DNA from: Weissella paramesenteroides ATCC 33313
GTDB taxonomy: Bacteria; Bacillota; Bacilli; Lactobacillales; Lactobacillaceae
Direction of reading: 5' to 3'
Length of the DNA: 64,000 bases
Assembly: GCF_000160575.1 (NCBI RefSeq)
Contig: NZ_GG697130.1
Coordinates: forward strand, 1-64,000
Shown here: piece by piece, positions 63,867 to 64,000 of the stretch
Numbering within the stretch: the first letter of the stretch is position 1
How the letters are laid out: each line of letters opens with the position of its first letter
Notes under the pieces: model-generated
Told to the model about the DNA's origin: nothing
What the model saw: only the letters and a program-made list of their open reading frames with translations
The model's database searches: none
Position numbers and translations under genes: made by a program

Positions 63867-64000
63867 TTTTTTAGCGCCACCTTAATAGCGTTAGCTTGTG
63901 ACATTTCCTTGATAACATCATCAAATAGTTTTTCAAGGTCATCTTCATAGTTATCAATAAAATCATCTACGTCATCTTGTGATGGACGAAATGCATTATT
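63854..64000 (-). CDS. Tail assembly chaperone (gpG-like), 3' end only
   Basis: The last 48 codons of a gene that starts beyond the window end. The visible part is acidic and helical (DDVDDFIDNYEDDLEKLFDD, then VIKEMSQANAIKVALKNAKA). It ends at TAG 63854-63856, ten bases after the slippery sequence. This position, size and acidity fit the upstream component of the tail assembly chaperone pair found before every long-tailed-phage tape measure gene. Confidence 0.7.
   Translation of the reverse strand, partial: NNAFRPSQDDVDDFIDNYEDDLEKLFDDVIKEMSQANAIKVALKNAKA
63866..63872 (-). other. Programmed -1 ribosomal frameshift site, A AAA AAC
   Basis: In the reading frame of the upstream chaperone the codons are CTA AAA AAC, containing the heptamer A AAA AAC of type X XXY YYZ. 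A -1 slip there enters the downstream open frame, which has no stop until 63429. The zero-frame stop follows three codons after the heptamer. Similar sites lie at the same place in most siphovirus tail modules. Confidence 0.8.

Larger units (their letters stand above)
51100..64000 (-). mobile_element. Partial siphovirus prophage (tail and lysis end)
   Basis: From about 51.1 kb to the window end the genes are phage tail and lysis genes in canonical order, all minus strand: tail chaperone, tape measure, Dit, tail/receptor-binding protein, small structural proteins, coiled-coil membrane protein, holin and endolysin. Gene spacing becomes tight and protein types change sharply at the psiE boundary. 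No head, packaging, replication or integrase genes are in the window; they should follow beyond 64,000. No frameshifts other than the expected programmed one were seen, so the module looks intact. Confidence 0.9.

Overview
The window is a low-G+C Firmicute chromosome of the order Lactobacillales, ending in an integrated siphovirus prophage. Several traits point there: a mevalonate gene (mvaS), fused coaBC, a divergent ccpA-pepQ pair with a cre site, acetolactate decarboxylase, separate glyQ and glyS under a glycine T-box, a hisS-aspS operon under a second T-box, and a mecA/spx/coiA/pepF block. Several proteins, including the isoleucine-2-epimerase-like aminotransferase, suggest the Leuconostoc/Weissella/heterofermentative Lactobacillaceae group. 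That placement is inference; no marker gene fixes the genus.

Layout. 1-2.9 kb: tRNA-Gly, then queA-ruvB-ruvA (minus strand). 3.0-4.5 kb: a plus-strand multidrug-type MFS pump with a structured leader containing a 22-codon leader ORF and an intrinsic terminator, which looks like an attenuator. 4.6-9.3 kb: a DUF1361 membrane protein, a YigZ/IMPACT protein, obgE and uvrC. 9.4-19 kb: a 43-residue orphan small protein, a NatAB-like ABC exporter, ftsK, trmL, an AI-2E-family exporter, a phosphogluconolactonase-like protein and a TerC protein. 19-28 kb: glyQS, recO, era, dgkA, ybeY, phoH, yqeY, rpsU and yitT, a familiar Firmicute order. 28-35.6 kb: aspS/hisS, a cell-wall amidase, a nucleoside deoxyribosyltransferase, mvaS and coaBC. 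35.7-36.1 kb: two identical tRNA-Glu genes and tRNA-Ser(CGA). 36.3-42.7 kb: acetolactate decarboxylase, an amino-acid permease/epimerase pair, ccpA and pepQ. 42.8-50.9 kb: envelope-associated YtxH and DUF948 proteins, pepF, coiA, mecA, spx, telA, xpaC and psiE.

From about 51.1 kb to the window end lies one end of a prophage, transcribed right to left. In transcription order it shows a tail-assembly chaperone with a -1 frameshift site, tape measure protein, distal tail protein, a 1616-residue tail/receptor-binding protein, small structural proteins, a membrane-anchored coiled-coil protein, holin and a signal-peptide endolysin. Between the endolysin and the host junction is a gene-free stretch of about 0.9 kb. 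It holds two tandem, structurally conserved units, each with a minus-strand extended -10 promoter, hairpins and an intrinsic terminator. I read these as a duplicated phage small RNA and consider them the most unusual thing in the window. The integrase, packaging and head genes lie outside the window.

No CRISPR array, insertion sequence or rRNA was seen. Many start codons were moved downstream of the longest open frame where a Shine-Dalgarno sequence decided it; each such case is noted.
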